Origin: F23-D06 sp045116675
GTDB taxonomy: Bacteria > Bacteroidota > Bacteroidia > Bacteroidales > WCHB1-69
Reading direction: 5' to 3'
Length of the DNA stretch: 33,763 nt
Assembly: GCA_045116675.1 (NCBI GenBank)
Contig: JBGUMF010000018.1
Span: 1 to 33,763 of the forward strand
The number at the start of each line of letters is the position of its first letter. The stretch's first letter is position 1. Positions 1 through 8,340 of the stretch are shown here, one piece after another. The notes under the pieces were generated by a model, which was not told the origin of the DNA, ran no database searches, and worked only from the letters and a program-made list of their open reading frames with translations. The position numbers were made by a program, and so were the translations under genes.

Positions 1-51
1 TATTTTTTTCATTGGATATTAAGTCGTTTATTGCCTTATAGTTAATAGTAT

Positions 52-1128
52 CTAATTGTTGTTCACTACAATCCACTCTTTGAAAAAAGGATCCTCCATT
101 TCATAGTGGTCTGTGTATATTACGTAGCCCTCTTTTTGCAATCGTTTAAGGGCACTGTATATCGTGCTTGTACGGTACTCACCCGATTGAAGTGTTTTGC
201 CAGACGATAGTCTCTGTAAAATCCATTTGTTTGTCTTGTTGAAGTTCATCCACAAGCGTTCATAATCCAGTCCGTGCGTTGTCACAATATGGTTGATGGC
301 ACTCTGCACAGGTTCTGTTGTGTCGGGCAGTAATACGCCAATCTGCCATACATTTGCCGCTAATTGTTGTGAATAGTAGGGGTGGCAGTCGGTATAGTCC
401 AAAATTTTGTCTGCCAAATCCCCACAATTTTTCGGGAAACACTCTTTCAAACGCACTGACAAATATTGATAAAAATCATCACGCGGAAGTTTTTTCAGAC
501 GCATTAATTCTCCAAAGTGGTAGAAAGGTGATTTCTTGTTTTCGAAAATATCCGTCATCATACTCTCCTGACTGCCCAGTAATATGTAGTTGACATGTTT
601 CTGTCCCTGCATAATCGAACGCAGTTTTTTATCCAACTTTGGTGATAGTTCGAGGATCTCTTGAAACTCATCCAAAACAACAATTATTCTGTCTTGATCT
701 GAGTGCGTTTGTTCTATCAACGTAAAAGCATCCTCTAAAAGAATATCCTCATCTACATCAGGCTGGAATGATACATCCATAGCTCCTGTTATCGCATTTG
801 TTGAAATCGTAGGGATAACTCGGAAATGGGTGATCAGATGCCGTACTCGCTCCAATGGATGTATCTTGAAAAACTCCCGTAACAGTTTTGCCGACAAGTC
901 ATTCACTGATGTGACTTGCTGCATGTTCACAGTGATGTGTTTTCTTCCTGTCTGTTTTATCGCTTTTGCTACCACACTGCTCTTACCGAAACGACGAGGA
1001 CTAATCAGCACAAGGTGATTCGGACTCATTACAAACTGTCGTATATAAGCCACCTCTTGAACTCTGTCCGTGAAGTATTCTTCTTCAACGATAGTGCCGA
1101 ATTTAAAAGGATTTTCTCTATTACGCAT
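52..1128 (-). CDS. Orphan AAA/ATPase_2-like P-loop ATPase with C-terminal winged helix (ATPase 1)
   Basis: Predicted cytosolic P-loop ATPase of the archaeal-ATPase-like group that is repeatedly duplicated in Bacteroidota; its cellular role is not known to me. With the start chosen here it is 358 aa. The N-terminal signature NPFKFGTIV...YFTDR (residues 6-22) is followed by a Walker A-like PRRFGKSS (44-51), Walker B IIVVLDEF (148-155, D153/E154), a sensor-like LLGSQ (183-187), a winged-helix-like segment (about 299-341) and the family-typical ending EDPFFKEW (345-352). The open frame extends 18 codons upstream to 1182, but that stretch is the repeat and promoter -7 box, so ATG at 1128 is preferred. 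It ends the sugar gene cluster on the same strand but has its own promoter candidate. A paralogue of the same general family lies at 8387-9535. It could be a transcriptional or defence-type STAND-like regulator; this is unproven. Confidence 0.8.
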   Translation of the reverse strand: MRNRENPFKFGTIVEEEYFTDRVQEVAYIRQFVMSPNHLVLISPRRFGKSSVVAKAIKQTGRKHITVNMQQVTSVNDLSAKLLREFFKIHPLERVRHLITHFRVIPTISTNAITGAMDVSFQPDVDEDILLEDAFTLIEQTHSDQDRIIVVLDEFQEILELSPKLDKKLRSIMQGQKHVNYILLGSQESMMTDIFENKKSPFYHFGELMRLKKLPRDDFYQYLSVRLKECFPKNCGDLADKILDYTDCHPYYSQQLAANVWQIGVLLPDTTEPVQSAINHIVTTHGLDYERLWMNFNKTNKWILQRLSSGKTLQSGEYRTSTIYSALKRLQKEGYVIYTDHYEMEDPFFKEWIVVNNN

Positions 1129-1155
1129 TTTTTCGTTACGAATTTTTTCGTAATG
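1114..1155. repeat. 42-nt repeat, copy 1, spanning the start of ATPase 1
   Basis: Matches 8341-8382 in the same orientation at 39 of 42 positions. Inside are two tandem units of about 15 nt (TTACGnATTTTTTCG) and a perfect inverted repeat, TTACGAA-TTTT-TTCGTAA, at 1136-1153. The ATG of ATPase 1 (1126-1128, minus) lies within it, and the -7 box abuts its right end. The hairpin would therefore lie at or just after the transcription start, a plausible operator or 5'-leader element. Function is inferred from position only. Confidence 0.8.
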
Positions 1156-1163
1156 CAAAAATA
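1156..1163 (-). promoter_or_regulatory. Bacteroidota -7 box for ATPase 1
   Basis: On the minus strand this reads TATTTTTG, a full match to the Bacteroidota -7 consensus TAnnTTTG, 27 nt before the chosen ATG. I see no convincing -33 TTTG at the usual spacing. Confidence 0.5.
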
Positions 1164-1227
1164 CAATAAAAATCCATACCATAGGTAGGATGTTTCAAAA
1201 AAATAGCAATAGGGAGTGTTTATATCT

Positions 1228-2118
1228 CTATACGAAAGAGCGGATGCCCTTTTCAAAGGATGTTTTGGGCTGCCAGCCCGTGTCTTTCGTCAATTCGCGG
1301 ATGTCGGCCACCAAATGCATCGGCTGGTGCGGATAATAGTCCTTTACACCATATCGGATTTCAACGGAAGGATTGATGATTTGACGAATATCTTCAATAT
1401 ATTCTGATAGTTTTCTTCCTTTTCCGGAACCCAAAGGATATGTCTTTCCGGCAATTCCTTTGTCGGCGACTGACAGGATGGCGTCGGCGGCATCGTCGGC
1501 ATAGAGATAATCCCAGATTTGTTCGCATTTCGTCAGTTCGGGCGAACGACCGGCCTTCATCTCCCGAATGGCGTAACTGATGAGAGTGTTTTCTCCGTCA
1601 TTCGGGCCGTAAACACTGAGGATCCGCACCCAGTTGTGACGGATGCTTAGGCTTTTGCACAGCATGGCCGACAGTTTTCCTGCCGCGTATTTGGCAATAC
1701 CATAGCCGCTTTCGGGGCTGACGGGTAGGGTGGCTGTGAGGTCTTGCGACTGCACGCCATACTCCGCCTGCGACCCCGCACCCACAAACACCTTGCATCC
1801 GCAACGGTGAGCCAATTTGACGGCGTCAAGGGTGTATTGGATGTTGCGAGCCTGGATTTCAGCATCGTCACGGGAGGTTCCGAAGGTTTTTTCCCAGGAT
1901 AGGTGTATGAAGGCATCGTATTGGCCTTGTAATTCCAGCGAGGAATAATCCGGGAGGTCGCACTCTGCAATGTGCATCCGCTCATTTTCCGGGAGATTCG
2001 ACAGCCTTTTGGAGCCCTTGTGGACGATGCATGTCACGTTCATACCTTGAGCAAGCGCTTGTCTGACGACCGCGCTTCCGACACATCCGGTAGCACCTGT
2101 GACGATGAGGTTCTGCAT
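1228..2118 (-). CDS. Extended SDR NAD(P)-dependent epimerase/reductase of the sugar cluster (possible YerF-like role)
   Basis: Cytosolic extended short-chain dehydrogenase/reductase, 296 aa, the usual length for nucleotide-sugar epimerases and reductases. It shows the Rossmann motif GATGCVG (8-14), a serine-bearing strand VGAGSQAEYG (112-121), the catalytic pair Y139/K143 in YGIAK, and substrate-side motifs RILSVYGP (165-172) and WDYLYADDAADAI (202-214). It starts 17 nt after the ThDP-enzyme gene ends and is the last sugar gene of the cluster. Known family roles are 3-, 4- or 5-epimerisation or ketoreduction of NDP-sugars. By analogy with yersiniose synthesis, where the SDR YerF reduces the acetyl branch installed by YerE, this protein may be the branch or ring reductase. 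That assignment is inference from neighbours; a simple 4-ketoreductase is equally possible. Confidence 0.8.
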   Translation of the reverse strand: MQNLIVTGATGCVGSAVVRQALAQGMNVTCIVHKGSKRLSNLPENERMHIAECDLPDYSSLELQGQYDAFIHLSWEKTFGTSRDDAEIQARNIQYTLDAVKLAHRCGCKVFVGAGSQAEYGVQSQDLTATLPVSPESGYGIAKYAAGKLSAMLCKSLSIRHNWVRILSVYGPNDGENTLISYAIREMKAGRSPELTKCEQIWDYLYADDAADAILSVADKGIAGKTYPLGSGKGRKLSEYIEDIRQIINPSVEIRYGVKDYYPHQPMHLVADIRELTKDTGWQPKTSFEKGIRSFV

Positions 2119-2135
2119 AATGACTCTTTTATTGA

Positions 2136-3947
2136 TTAAATATCCTGTGCCGTTCTCTTGATTTCTTCAAATTCTTCCCGGCTGATAAAAGGGAACATGT
2201 CATCAATCTCAGGGGAGACGATTTTCCCGTCAGGCAGCACCTTGGAAGAAAGCTTGGGCTCAAAGTTCTGGGAGGGGTCAATGATTACCTCACAAAACAT
2301 GGGACCTTCCGTATCCAACACCTTTCGGATATTTGGGTGTATATCCGCGTGAGAAGAGATTTTGACGTGGGGGATGCCATATGCGCTGGCAACTTTTTGC
2401 ATATCAGGGAAACTGACACCATTGCCATCTGACACTCCAACCAATGGTCTGCCTTTGAACAGATTGGTTTGTGTCTGACGGATGGAATGATAGCCATTAT
2501 TATTCAGATAAATGATTTTCAGGTTAAACTGATTGTAAACCACTGTTTGTAGCTCTTGAAGGTTCATCTGGAAACTGCCATCGCCGTCGATGCAGATAAC
2601 TCTTTTTCCATTAGTGGCGACACAAGCTCCGATAGCGGCGGGAAAGCCATAACCCATGGCGGCACAGCCCGAATTGGTGAACAGCCGTTGCCCCTTTTTT
2701 ATTTTTGCGGCTTGGAAAGTGACGACACAGGCACTGCCGTTGCCACAAATCATCTTGTCTTCAGAGTTCAGTTCATCTGACATCCTGTCAATAAAGACAT
2801 ACGGATTCACGGGAGTGTCATTCTTCAAGTATTCAGGAAGGACGGCCGGGAACCTCGCGTTGATATCTCGGCCCCATTGCAACCATTCTTTATGATTTCC
2901 CACATTTGCAGACAAATTATGTCGCAATAGGTCTTCCATAACATCCTTGACATTGGCCCAAATCGGAAGATCTGCTTTTACCGTCGGCTTCTTCAGTTCG
3001 TTCTGGTCAATATCCACAATGATTTTGAATGCATTGGGGGCAAAATCCCTATAGTTGTAGCTGATTTGGCGAATGTTGAGCCGACAGCCGAGCACAAGCA
3101 GCAGATCACTGTTTTGAACAATGAAATTACCTCCTCGGGTTCCTACGGTACCAGGTCTTCCACAATACAAAGGATGTTCATCCCAAAGGACATCGTGAGC
3201 ATTCCAAGCCGTAACCACCGGTATCTGTAACGCTTCGATAAGCTGAACGAACAGCTCCTGAGCACCGGCAAGACGGATTCCGCTTCCTGCGAAAACAACT
3301 GGACGTTTGGCCGTCGCTATTTTTTGTATTATTTGGGAAGTCAGATCTTTGTCGTATAATGGATTCTCCTGTTTTTCAAGTGTTTCAGGATTGATACCAT
3401 TTAGTTCATCTGTTTCAATAATAGCAGCTTGCACATCCAACGGGACGTCAATCCAAACAGGTCCTTTTCGACCGTTGTTGGCTAAGAACCAAGCTTTCTC
3501 GAGATGGTATCTGATTTCTGACGGATCCGTCACCATTACGGCATACTTGGTCATCGGTCTGACCGAGTCCACGATGTTGTATTCTTGGTCACCTAACTGG
3601 CGCAGAGGTACATCAGTAGCCCACAGCGTTGTCTCACGTTTCACTTGGCCTGAAACTACAAACATGGGAATGGAGTCAAGCCATCCACCCACTACACCAG
3701 TAATGGCATTAGTCCCTCCCGGTCCTGAAGTAACACACAGACCTGCAATGTTACCTGTCAGTCTCGCATAGCCTTCTGCGGCAATTGCAGAAGCTTGTTC
3801 GTGGTGATTATAAATACATTGTAGCGTTTTATGGTGTCCCAAAGCATCGTTCAAATGCATGGCTCCGCCACCTGTGACGGTAAAAATATGTTTTACCCCT
3901 TTTTGTGCGAGAAAATCAGCGATGTATTCGGATATTTTTTGTTTCAT
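2136..3947 (-). CDS. Thiamine-diphosphate-dependent acetolactate-synthase-like carboligase (YerE-like candidate)
   Basis: 603 aa from the preferred ATG at 3947; a TTG 6 nt earlier is also in frame. Three ThDP-enzyme domains are visible: an N-terminal pyrimidine-binding domain with the catalytic glutamate in NHHEQASAIAAEGYAR (E50), a central nucleotide/FAD-type domain (about 195-340), and a C-terminal diphosphate domain with GDGS (455-458) leading to LNNNGYHS. The family decarboxylates 2-keto acids and transfers the acyl carbanion to a carbonyl acceptor. It is embedded in a CDP-dideoxysugar operon, 10 nt after the HAD gene, with no ilvN or ilvC nearby, so branched-chain amino-acid synthesis is unlikely. 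The best-known sugar homologue in function is YerE, which adds a C2 unit from pyruvate to CDP-4-keto-3,6-dideoxyglucose. Here the acceptor would be the same intermediate made by DdhA-D. Family assignment is firm; substrate is inferred. Confidence 0.87.
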   Translation of the reverse strand: MKQKISEYIADFLAQKGVKHIFTVTGGGAMHLNDALGHHKTLQCIYNHHEQASAIAAEGYARLTGNIAGLCVTSGPGGTNAITGVVGGWLDSIPMFVVSGQVKRETTLWATDVPLRQLGDQEYNIVDSVRPMTKYAVMVTDPSEIRYHLEKAWFLANNGRKGPVWIDVPLDVQAAIIETDELNGINPETLEKQENPLYDKDLTSQIIQKIATAKRPVVFAGSGIRLAGAQELFVQLIEALQIPVVTAWNAHDVLWDEHPLYCGRPGTVGTRGGNFIVQNSDLLLVLGCRLNIRQISYNYRDFAPNAFKIIVDIDQNELKKPTVKADLPIWANVKDVMEDLLRHNLSANVGNHKEWLQWGRDINARFPAVLPEYLKNDTPVNPYVFIDRMSDELNSEDKMICGNGSACVVTFQAAKIKKGQRLFTNSGCAAMGYGFPAAIGACVATNGKRVICIDGDGSFQMNLQELQTVVYNQFNLKIIYLNNNGYHSIRQTQTNLFKGRPLVGVSDGNGVSFPDMQKVASAYGIPHVKISSHADIHPNIRKVLDTEGPMFCEVIIDPSQNFEPKLSSKVLPDGKIVSPEIDDMFPFISREEFEEIKRTAQDI

Positions 3948-3957
3948 ATTCAAAATG

Positions 3958-4617
3958 TTAAATAAAGTCCAAAATATTAATGGCGGTATGGGCTAATCCG
4001 ATGTTTGGATACTCATCAATCTCCTCTTTGTTACGGAATCCGAATCCGTAGGAGACGCCCAAAAAAGGAATCTGGAGATATTGCGCTCCGATAGCATCGT
4101 GGGAGGTGTCACCGATCATCAGTGCTCTGCTTGTGTCCGATATGCCATAGTCATTCAGGCATTGCAAGATGATATCCGATTTTGTCAGTTTTCCCTCAAA
4201 GTCGGCACCATAGAATGCTTTTGTATATTTGTTGAAGCCAAAATGATTTAAAATCACTTCCGCGTAATCTTGCCTCTTGTAAGTGGCGACGGCGACAGAA
4301 ATGTTTCTTTTTGTCAAAGTATCACAAACTTTATAGATGCCATCATACGGAATGGCCTGCAAAAGAAATTCGCTTTGTTTGTAATTATTTCTGAAAACTG
4401 CTGCCGTAGCATCAGCGTCATCTTTTGACATTCCGTAAACCCGGGCGAAGGAGTTCTGGACAGGTGGTCCGATGAATGTCCTCAACACCTCCATAGACAA
4501 AGGTTCCAACTTTAACTCTGAGACAGTCCTTCGAATAGCGGCAATGATGCCTGAAGAGGTGTCCAACAGGGTGCCATCTAAATCGAAAAGGATAATCTTG
4601 TAAAGGCTGGAAATCAT
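3958..4617 (-). CDS. HAD-superfamily phosphatase (phosphoglycolate-phosphatase-like)
   Basis: A 219-aa cytosolic haloacid-dehalogenase-fold hydrolase. All four motifs are present: D12-x-D14 in FDLDGTLLDT, T112 in VATYK, K146 in GKLTKSD, and D170/D174 in IGDTSHD. The alpha-helical cap lies between motifs I and II (about 18-90), as in subclass IA phosphoglycolate-phosphatase-like enzymes. It begins 6 nt after the aldolase gene ends and stops 10 nt before the ThDP-enzyme ATG, so translation is probably coupled within one operon. A phosphorylated small-molecule substrate, perhaps the product of the aldolase, is the natural suggestion, but the sequence does not identify it. General housekeeping repair phosphatase activity is the alternative. 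Confidence 0.85.
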   Translation of the reverse strand: MISSLYKIILFDLDGTLLDTSSGIIAAIRRTVSELKLEPLSMEVLRTFIGPPVQNSFARVYGMSKDDADATAAVFRNNYKQSEFLLQAIPYDGIYKVCDTLTKRNISVAVATYKRQDYAEVILNHFGFNKYTKAFYGADFEGKLTKSDIILQCLNDYGISDTSRALMIGDTSHDAIGAQYLQIPFLGVSYGFGFRNKEEIDEYPNIGLAHTAINILDFI

Positions 4618-4623
4618 GGTTGA

Positions 4624-6225
4624 TTAATACTGATATAGTGTTTGTGTAATAAAGTTAAGATTGATTTTCTCTTTAAAAGATTGGAGATTTTTATTGACAT
4701 CGGCCATAATATCTTCCCCTCTTTGTTTCAAGAATTCATACTCCATTTGGCTCATGAAGTAATTGGATTCGTTTGCAGAAGAGTATCCGTCAAAGCCAGC
4801 CAACGCCACTTCGGTTACATTAGCACGCATCAATACCTTTAGCATCATTAGGAAGGAGTTGTCCATAAACGGGGCAGAACGATCTATTAGACTCTCATAA
4901 TCAAGGGTATAATCAAAATCACCATTCGTACGGGTCAGATTTGATGTGGCAATCAACTGAAGTTCATTTTTTCTTTCTGTAATGGCTATTACTTGTTGGT
5001 TGTAGCGTTTGCTATTGGTCAAGAATACGGCATTTGCACTGAATCTTTCCGGTATGAAATTGATGGAGATAATATAGGGATGCTCTTTGTTTATAAAGTT
5101 CTCAATTGTTTCAACTTGTGTGTCGATTGTTTTCCCAGGGCCGATTACGAGAATCTTTTTATTGGCAAAAAGCCTTGACAGTTCCTTATAAACACTGTCG
5201 TCATTAAGCGTGTTTTTCTGATAATCAATATATAGCTGCTCAATATAGTTTTTGTCGTAGAGGAGTTTTTTTTCTCCTTGCAGTTGGCAAAGAATGTCAT
5301 TGATGGATTTTACGGAAAGGGTCTTTTTGTCAAGAAGATAGCTTACATAATTAGGGTGACAATCATTGGATGCTGCGATAAACGGCTTCATGGAATACCC
5401 CCAATGATATTTGTTGAAAAGATCCATGATAGTTGTATCAATCGCCTCCAACAGTTGGCTCAATTGATAGTGTTTTCCGTAGTTATCGTTCATATACATA
5501 CATAGCAGCTCTATGGGGGCGTTGCCCGCTCCTTTGCCCATGCCAAACAGAGATCCGTCACACAAAAGTGTGCGTTCTTTGCCCTTGTGATGATTAATCA
5601 GTTCAATGCTATTGGCATAACCCAGTTGGAAATTGTTGTGGGAATGGTAGCCCAAAGCGACAGACGAATCAACGTATTTGTCAAGAATTTCATAGAAATG
5701 GAACAGTCCGCTACTGTGCAATAAACCGTATGTGTCCACCATGGAGACCGCGTAGGGCTTCACTTCATTCACCAGCCGAATCAGATCCATCAGTTCCTCA
5801 TCGGTGTAGCTTGTTATGGATACAAGTTGGGAAAACACAATATAACCGAGATCCTTCAGCTGTTTGCATAGTTGCATGGCTGGTTCCCTAAGGTGTTTTT
5901 TGAAAATGACACGGATACCATCAAGAAAACTTTCCGAACAAGGCTGGATGTTGGAAATGTCACAAGTTCCATAATCTATCATCCCAACGAATTTTGTCTG
6001 CTTGGAATCCACCCTTCCGTAGATTTTGCGCATACATTCGGTATCAGGCATGATGCTTCGATTGATATCGAAAGGCCGACGTTGGTCCAGAAATCCCAAC
6101 TCCATAAAATCGACACCGGCACTCACGACCCGTTCTGCCACATTGATAAGGGTGTTGTGACCGAAATTCCAGTCATTGTGGTATCCACCATCCCGTAAAG
6201 TACAATCCAGTAATTCGATTTTCAT
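4624..6225 (-). CDS. DRE-TIM (HMGL-like) pyruvate aldolase with a C-terminal extension
   Basis: 533 aa, roughly 200 residues longer than ordinary 4-hydroxy-2-oxovalerate aldolases. The N-terminal barrel (1-about 300) carries the DRE-TIM signature LDCTLRDGG (6-14; metal ligand D7, R11), the metal-binding pair H194/H196 in YHSHNN, and FGMGKGAGN (227-235), followed by a communication-like helix region PFIAASNDCHPNY (281-293). Residues about 350-533 form a second domain with a Rossmann-like start, ILVIGPGKT (358-366), and GFDGYSS (477-483); it recalls DUF115/GT42-type folds but I cannot assign it. The family makes or breaks C-C bonds between a 2-keto acid (often pyruvate) and an aldehyde, using a divalent metal. 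Its position between the E3 and HAD genes, 31 and 6 nt away, ties it to sugar synthesis. The gene is visibly AT-rich compared with downstream housekeeping genes, which suggests acquisition. Exact reaction unknown. Confidence 0.82.
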   Translation of the reverse strand: MKIELLDCTLRDGGYHNDWNFGHNTLINVAERVVSAGVDFMELGFLDQRRPFDINRSIMPDTECMRKIYGRVDSKQTKFVGMIDYGTCDISNIQPCSESFLDGIRVIFKKHLREPAMQLCKQLKDLGYIVFSQLVSITSYTDEELMDLIRLVNEVKPYAVSMVDTYGLLHSSGLFHFYEILDKYVDSSVALGYHSHNNFQLGYANSIELINHHKGKERTLLCDGSLFGMGKGAGNAPIELLCMYMNDNYGKHYQLSQLLEAIDTTIMDLFNKYHWGYSMKPFIAASNDCHPNYVSYLLDKKTLSVKSINDILCQLQGEKKLLYDKNYIEQLYIDYQKNTLNDDSVYKELSRLFANKKILVIGPGKTIDTQVETIENFINKEHPYIISINFIPERFSANAVFLTNSKRYNQQVIAITERKNELQLIATSNLTRTNGDFDYTLDYESLIDRSAPFMDNSFLMMLKVLMRANVTEVALAGFDGYSSANESNYFMSQMEYEFLKQRGEDIMADVNKNLQSFKEKINLNFITQTLYQY

Positions 6226-6256
6226 TATGATATACTCTTTTTATCTTTTACAAAAT

Positions 6257-6940
6257 TCATTCCCAATCGTCTGTGAGCACATGCTCCTTCGGCACGCCGA
6301 GTTCGATGAGCTTTTCCTTGAAAATTTTGATCATCACGGGAGGGCCGGAGATGAAATAGCTGCTATCGTTGCCGTTCTGCTCGTGAATCTTCGCAATGTC
6401 GATTATGCCATCCTTGTTTTCGTAAAAGATGGTGATTCGGGCATTGTCGTTCTGGATGGCGGCGAACTCTTTTTGGTAGATGTTGTAGTCTTCGTTTTTG
6501 TAACCCAGATAAATCTTCGGGTCCGCATAGTCCCTGAAGGATTCGTGGGTGAAGAGCGAAAGGAAGGGCGTCACGCCCGTGCCGCCGGCAATGAACACGG
6601 TATTGGTTTTGTTGTGCGGCTGTGTGAAAAGTTCGCCAAACGGCAATTTCAGCCACACTTCCCTGCCCACGGCCAAGGTCTTTTCCATCTCTTGCGTGAA
6701 GTTTCCTTTCACGGCGTAGGTGATGCGGATGACCTCCTCGGCAGGGTCGCTCTGCATGGAGAAGCAGCGCGATTCCGGCCACTGTCCGATGCCGTCGTAT
6801 TCCTCGTCAATGGCGATATGGAGGAACTGCCCCGGGGCATATTTGTAAGGCCTTTCCAGCGACTTGAATTCCACGGTATAGATACCCTTGAATGGGTTCG
6901 CTATGGAAACGACCTCTGATAAGTATTTCTTTGCCAACAT
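6257..6940 (-). CDS. FAD/NAD(P)H oxidoreductase, E3-like (DdhD/AscD type) lacking the ferredoxin domain
   Basis: A 227-aa ferredoxin-NADP-reductase-fold protein. The FAD-binding barrel ends in RCFSMQS (58-64, the RxFS FAD motif) and the NAD(P) domain shows AGGTGVTPF (118-126) and ISGPPVM (197-203). It starts 4 nt after the ddhC/rfbH stop, so it is almost certainly the reductase partner that feeds electrons to the PMP/[2Fe-2S] dehydratase in C3 deoxygenation. Characterised E3 proteins are about 330 aa because they carry an N-terminal plant-type [2Fe-2S] domain; no cysteine cluster of that kind is present here, and the protein contains no CxxxxCxxC motif. Electron transfer may go directly from FAD to the DdhC cluster or through an unlinked ferredoxin. 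I leave the gene symbol blank because of this difference. Confidence 0.85.
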   Translation of the reverse strand: MLAKKYLSEVVSIANPFKGIYTVEFKSLERPYKYAPGQFLHIAIDEEYDGIGQWPESRCFSMQSDPAEEVIRITYAVKGNFTQEMEKTLAVGREVWLKLPFGELFTQPHNKTNTVFIAGGTGVTPFLSLFTHESFRDYADPKIYLGYKNEDYNIYQKEFAAIQNDNARITIFYENKDGIIDIAKIHEQNGNDSSYFISGPPVMIKIFKEKLIELGVPKEHVLTDDWE

Positions 6941-6944
6941 AATG

Positions 6945-8258
6945 TTAATATTGTTTCACGAATTCATCCAATTTCTCTTCTGCGTACTTGAACATTTCAT
7001 CGGTAAGGCCGGGATAGGTGCCCAAGAAGAAAGTGTTGTTCATGATATAGTCTGTACGGTTCAGATGGTCGGCAATACGCCAGTTTTTGCCGATGAAGGC
7101 AGGCTGCTTGGTCATATTGCCGGCGAAGAGATTGCGGGTTTCTATCAGGTTATCGTTCAGATACTTGGTCAAATCATCGCGTTTGAACGGGCAGTTTTCC
7201 TTCAACGTCACGATAAACGCGAACCATGCGGGGTCGGCTCCCTCGGTGGGTTCAGGAGTGATGAAATACTGCGAATACTTGCCGAAGATACGCTTCCACT
7301 CTTGAAAATGTGCCTTGCGACTCTCGCAAAAGTCGGGCAGCTTGTCCATTTGGGCGGCTCCGATAGCAGCTTGTATGTCGGTCATCTTCAAGTTGTAGCC
7401 GATTTCCGAATAGACATACTTGTGGTCAAAGCCAAAGGGCAACGTGCCAAACTGCTGGGAAAAGCGCTTGCCGCAGGTGTTGTTGTCGCCGCCGGCGCAG
7501 TAACAGTCACGTCCCCAGTCGCGGAACGCACGCACGATTCTCGCCAGCTGCGGGTCGTTGGTGCAGATGGCTCCGCCCTCGCCGGTGGTGATATGGTGGG
7601 CGGGATAGAATGAAATGGTGGAAATGTGACCGAATGTGCCGGTCTTTCGGCCCTTGTATTCGGAACCGAAAGCGTCGCAGTTGTCTTCCACCACCCACAG
7701 GTCATGCTCTTTGGCTATCTCCATGATGGCATCAATGTCAAACGGGTTGCCAAGGGTGTGTGCCAGGAAGATGCACTTCACTTTTGGGGTGATGGCTTTC
7801 TTCAACATTTCGACATCAATATTATAGGTCGGAATGCTAAGATCCACGAAGACAGGTACAAGTCCGTTTTGGATGATAGGTGTCACGGTGGCGGGGAATC
7901 CGGCGGCCACGGAGATCACTTCGTCACCAGGCTTCAGCCTTTTGTCACCAAGTTTTTCAGAAGTCAGGGCTGTGAACGCCAACAGGTTGGCGGAAGAGCC
8001 GGAATTGGTGAGCAGTACATTCTCCACCCCCAAAAACTCTGAAATCTTGCTGGAGAACTCTTCGGAGAATCTTCCTTCTGTCAGCCAGAAATCCAGAGAT
8101 GCGTTCACCGCATTCTGCAATTCCTCCTCGTCAAACACACGACCGGCATAGTTCACTTTGGTCTTGCCGGGCACGAACTCTTTCTCTTCAAAGCGGGCTT
8201 TGTAGTATTCGGCGGTCAATGCCGTGATCTGCTTGCGTAATTCTTTATGATTCAACAT
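6945..8258 (-). CDS. rfbH: CDP-4-keto-6-deoxyglucose 3-dehydratase (E1)
   Basis: A 437-aa fold-type I, PMP-dependent and iron-sulfur dehydratase (also called DdhC, AscC or E1). It removes the C3 hydroxyl of CDP-4-keto-6-deoxyglucose. The hallmark cysteine pattern C-X57-C-X1-C-X7-C is exact: C194, C252, C254 and C262, giving the [2Fe-2S] cluster. The aminotransferase lysine is replaced by histidine in FYPAHHITTGEGGA (H221 or H222), which is diagnostic of this dehydratase rather than a sugar aminotransferase. EDNCDAFGSEY (191-201) provides the cofactor-ring aspartate. The start at 8258 gives the canonical N-terminus, and a -7 box lies 20 nt upstream. In many ddh operons this gene directly follows ddhB; here an orphan ATPase gene and a repeat relic separate them. 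Confidence 0.95.
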   Translation of the reverse strand: MLNHKELRKQITALTAEYYKARFEEKEFVPGKTKVNYAGRVFDEEELQNAVNASLDFWLTEGRFSEEFSSKISEFLGVENVLLTNSGSSANLLAFTALTSEKLGDKRLKPGDEVISVAAGFPATVTPIIQNGLVPVFVDLSIPTYNIDVEMLKKAITPKVKCIFLAHTLGNPFDIDAIMEIAKEHDLWVVEDNCDAFGSEYKGRKTGTFGHISTISFYPAHHITTGEGGAICTNDPQLARIVRAFRDWGRDCYCAGGDNNTCGKRFSQQFGTLPFGFDHKYVYSEIGYNLKMTDIQAAIGAAQMDKLPDFCESRKAHFQEWKRIFGKYSQYFITPEPTEGADPAWFAFIVTLKENCPFKRDDLTKYLNDNLIETRNLFAGNMTKQPAFIGKNWRIADHLNRTDYIMNNTFFLGTYPGLTDEMFKYAEEKLDEFVKQY

Positions 8259-8277
8259 AGTATGTTATTGTATTATT

Positions 8278-8285
8278 CAAATGTA
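8278..8285 (-). promoter_or_regulatory. Bacteroidota -7 box for rfbH
   Basis: On the minus strand this reads TACATTTG, matching TAnnTTTG, 19 nt before the rfbH ATG. It would let the rfbH-to-SDR block be transcribed independently of rfbF-rfbG and the intervening ATPase. No clear -33 element is seen. Confidence 0.4.
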
Positions 8286-8340
8286 ATATTTTTCGTTATT
8301 GCAGTGTCTCTTCTCGCGTGGTCTTGATTCTTTTGTGCTA

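Noticed and set aside
1129..1182. 18-codon N-terminal extension of ATPase 1
   Set aside because: It translates the repeat and -7 box; the family-typical N-terminus begins at the ATG at 1128.
2136..3947. ThDP enzyme as a biosynthetic acetolactate synthase (ilvB)
   Set aside because: No ilvN, ilvC or ilvD nearby; it sits within the CDP-sugar operon, so a sugar role fits better.
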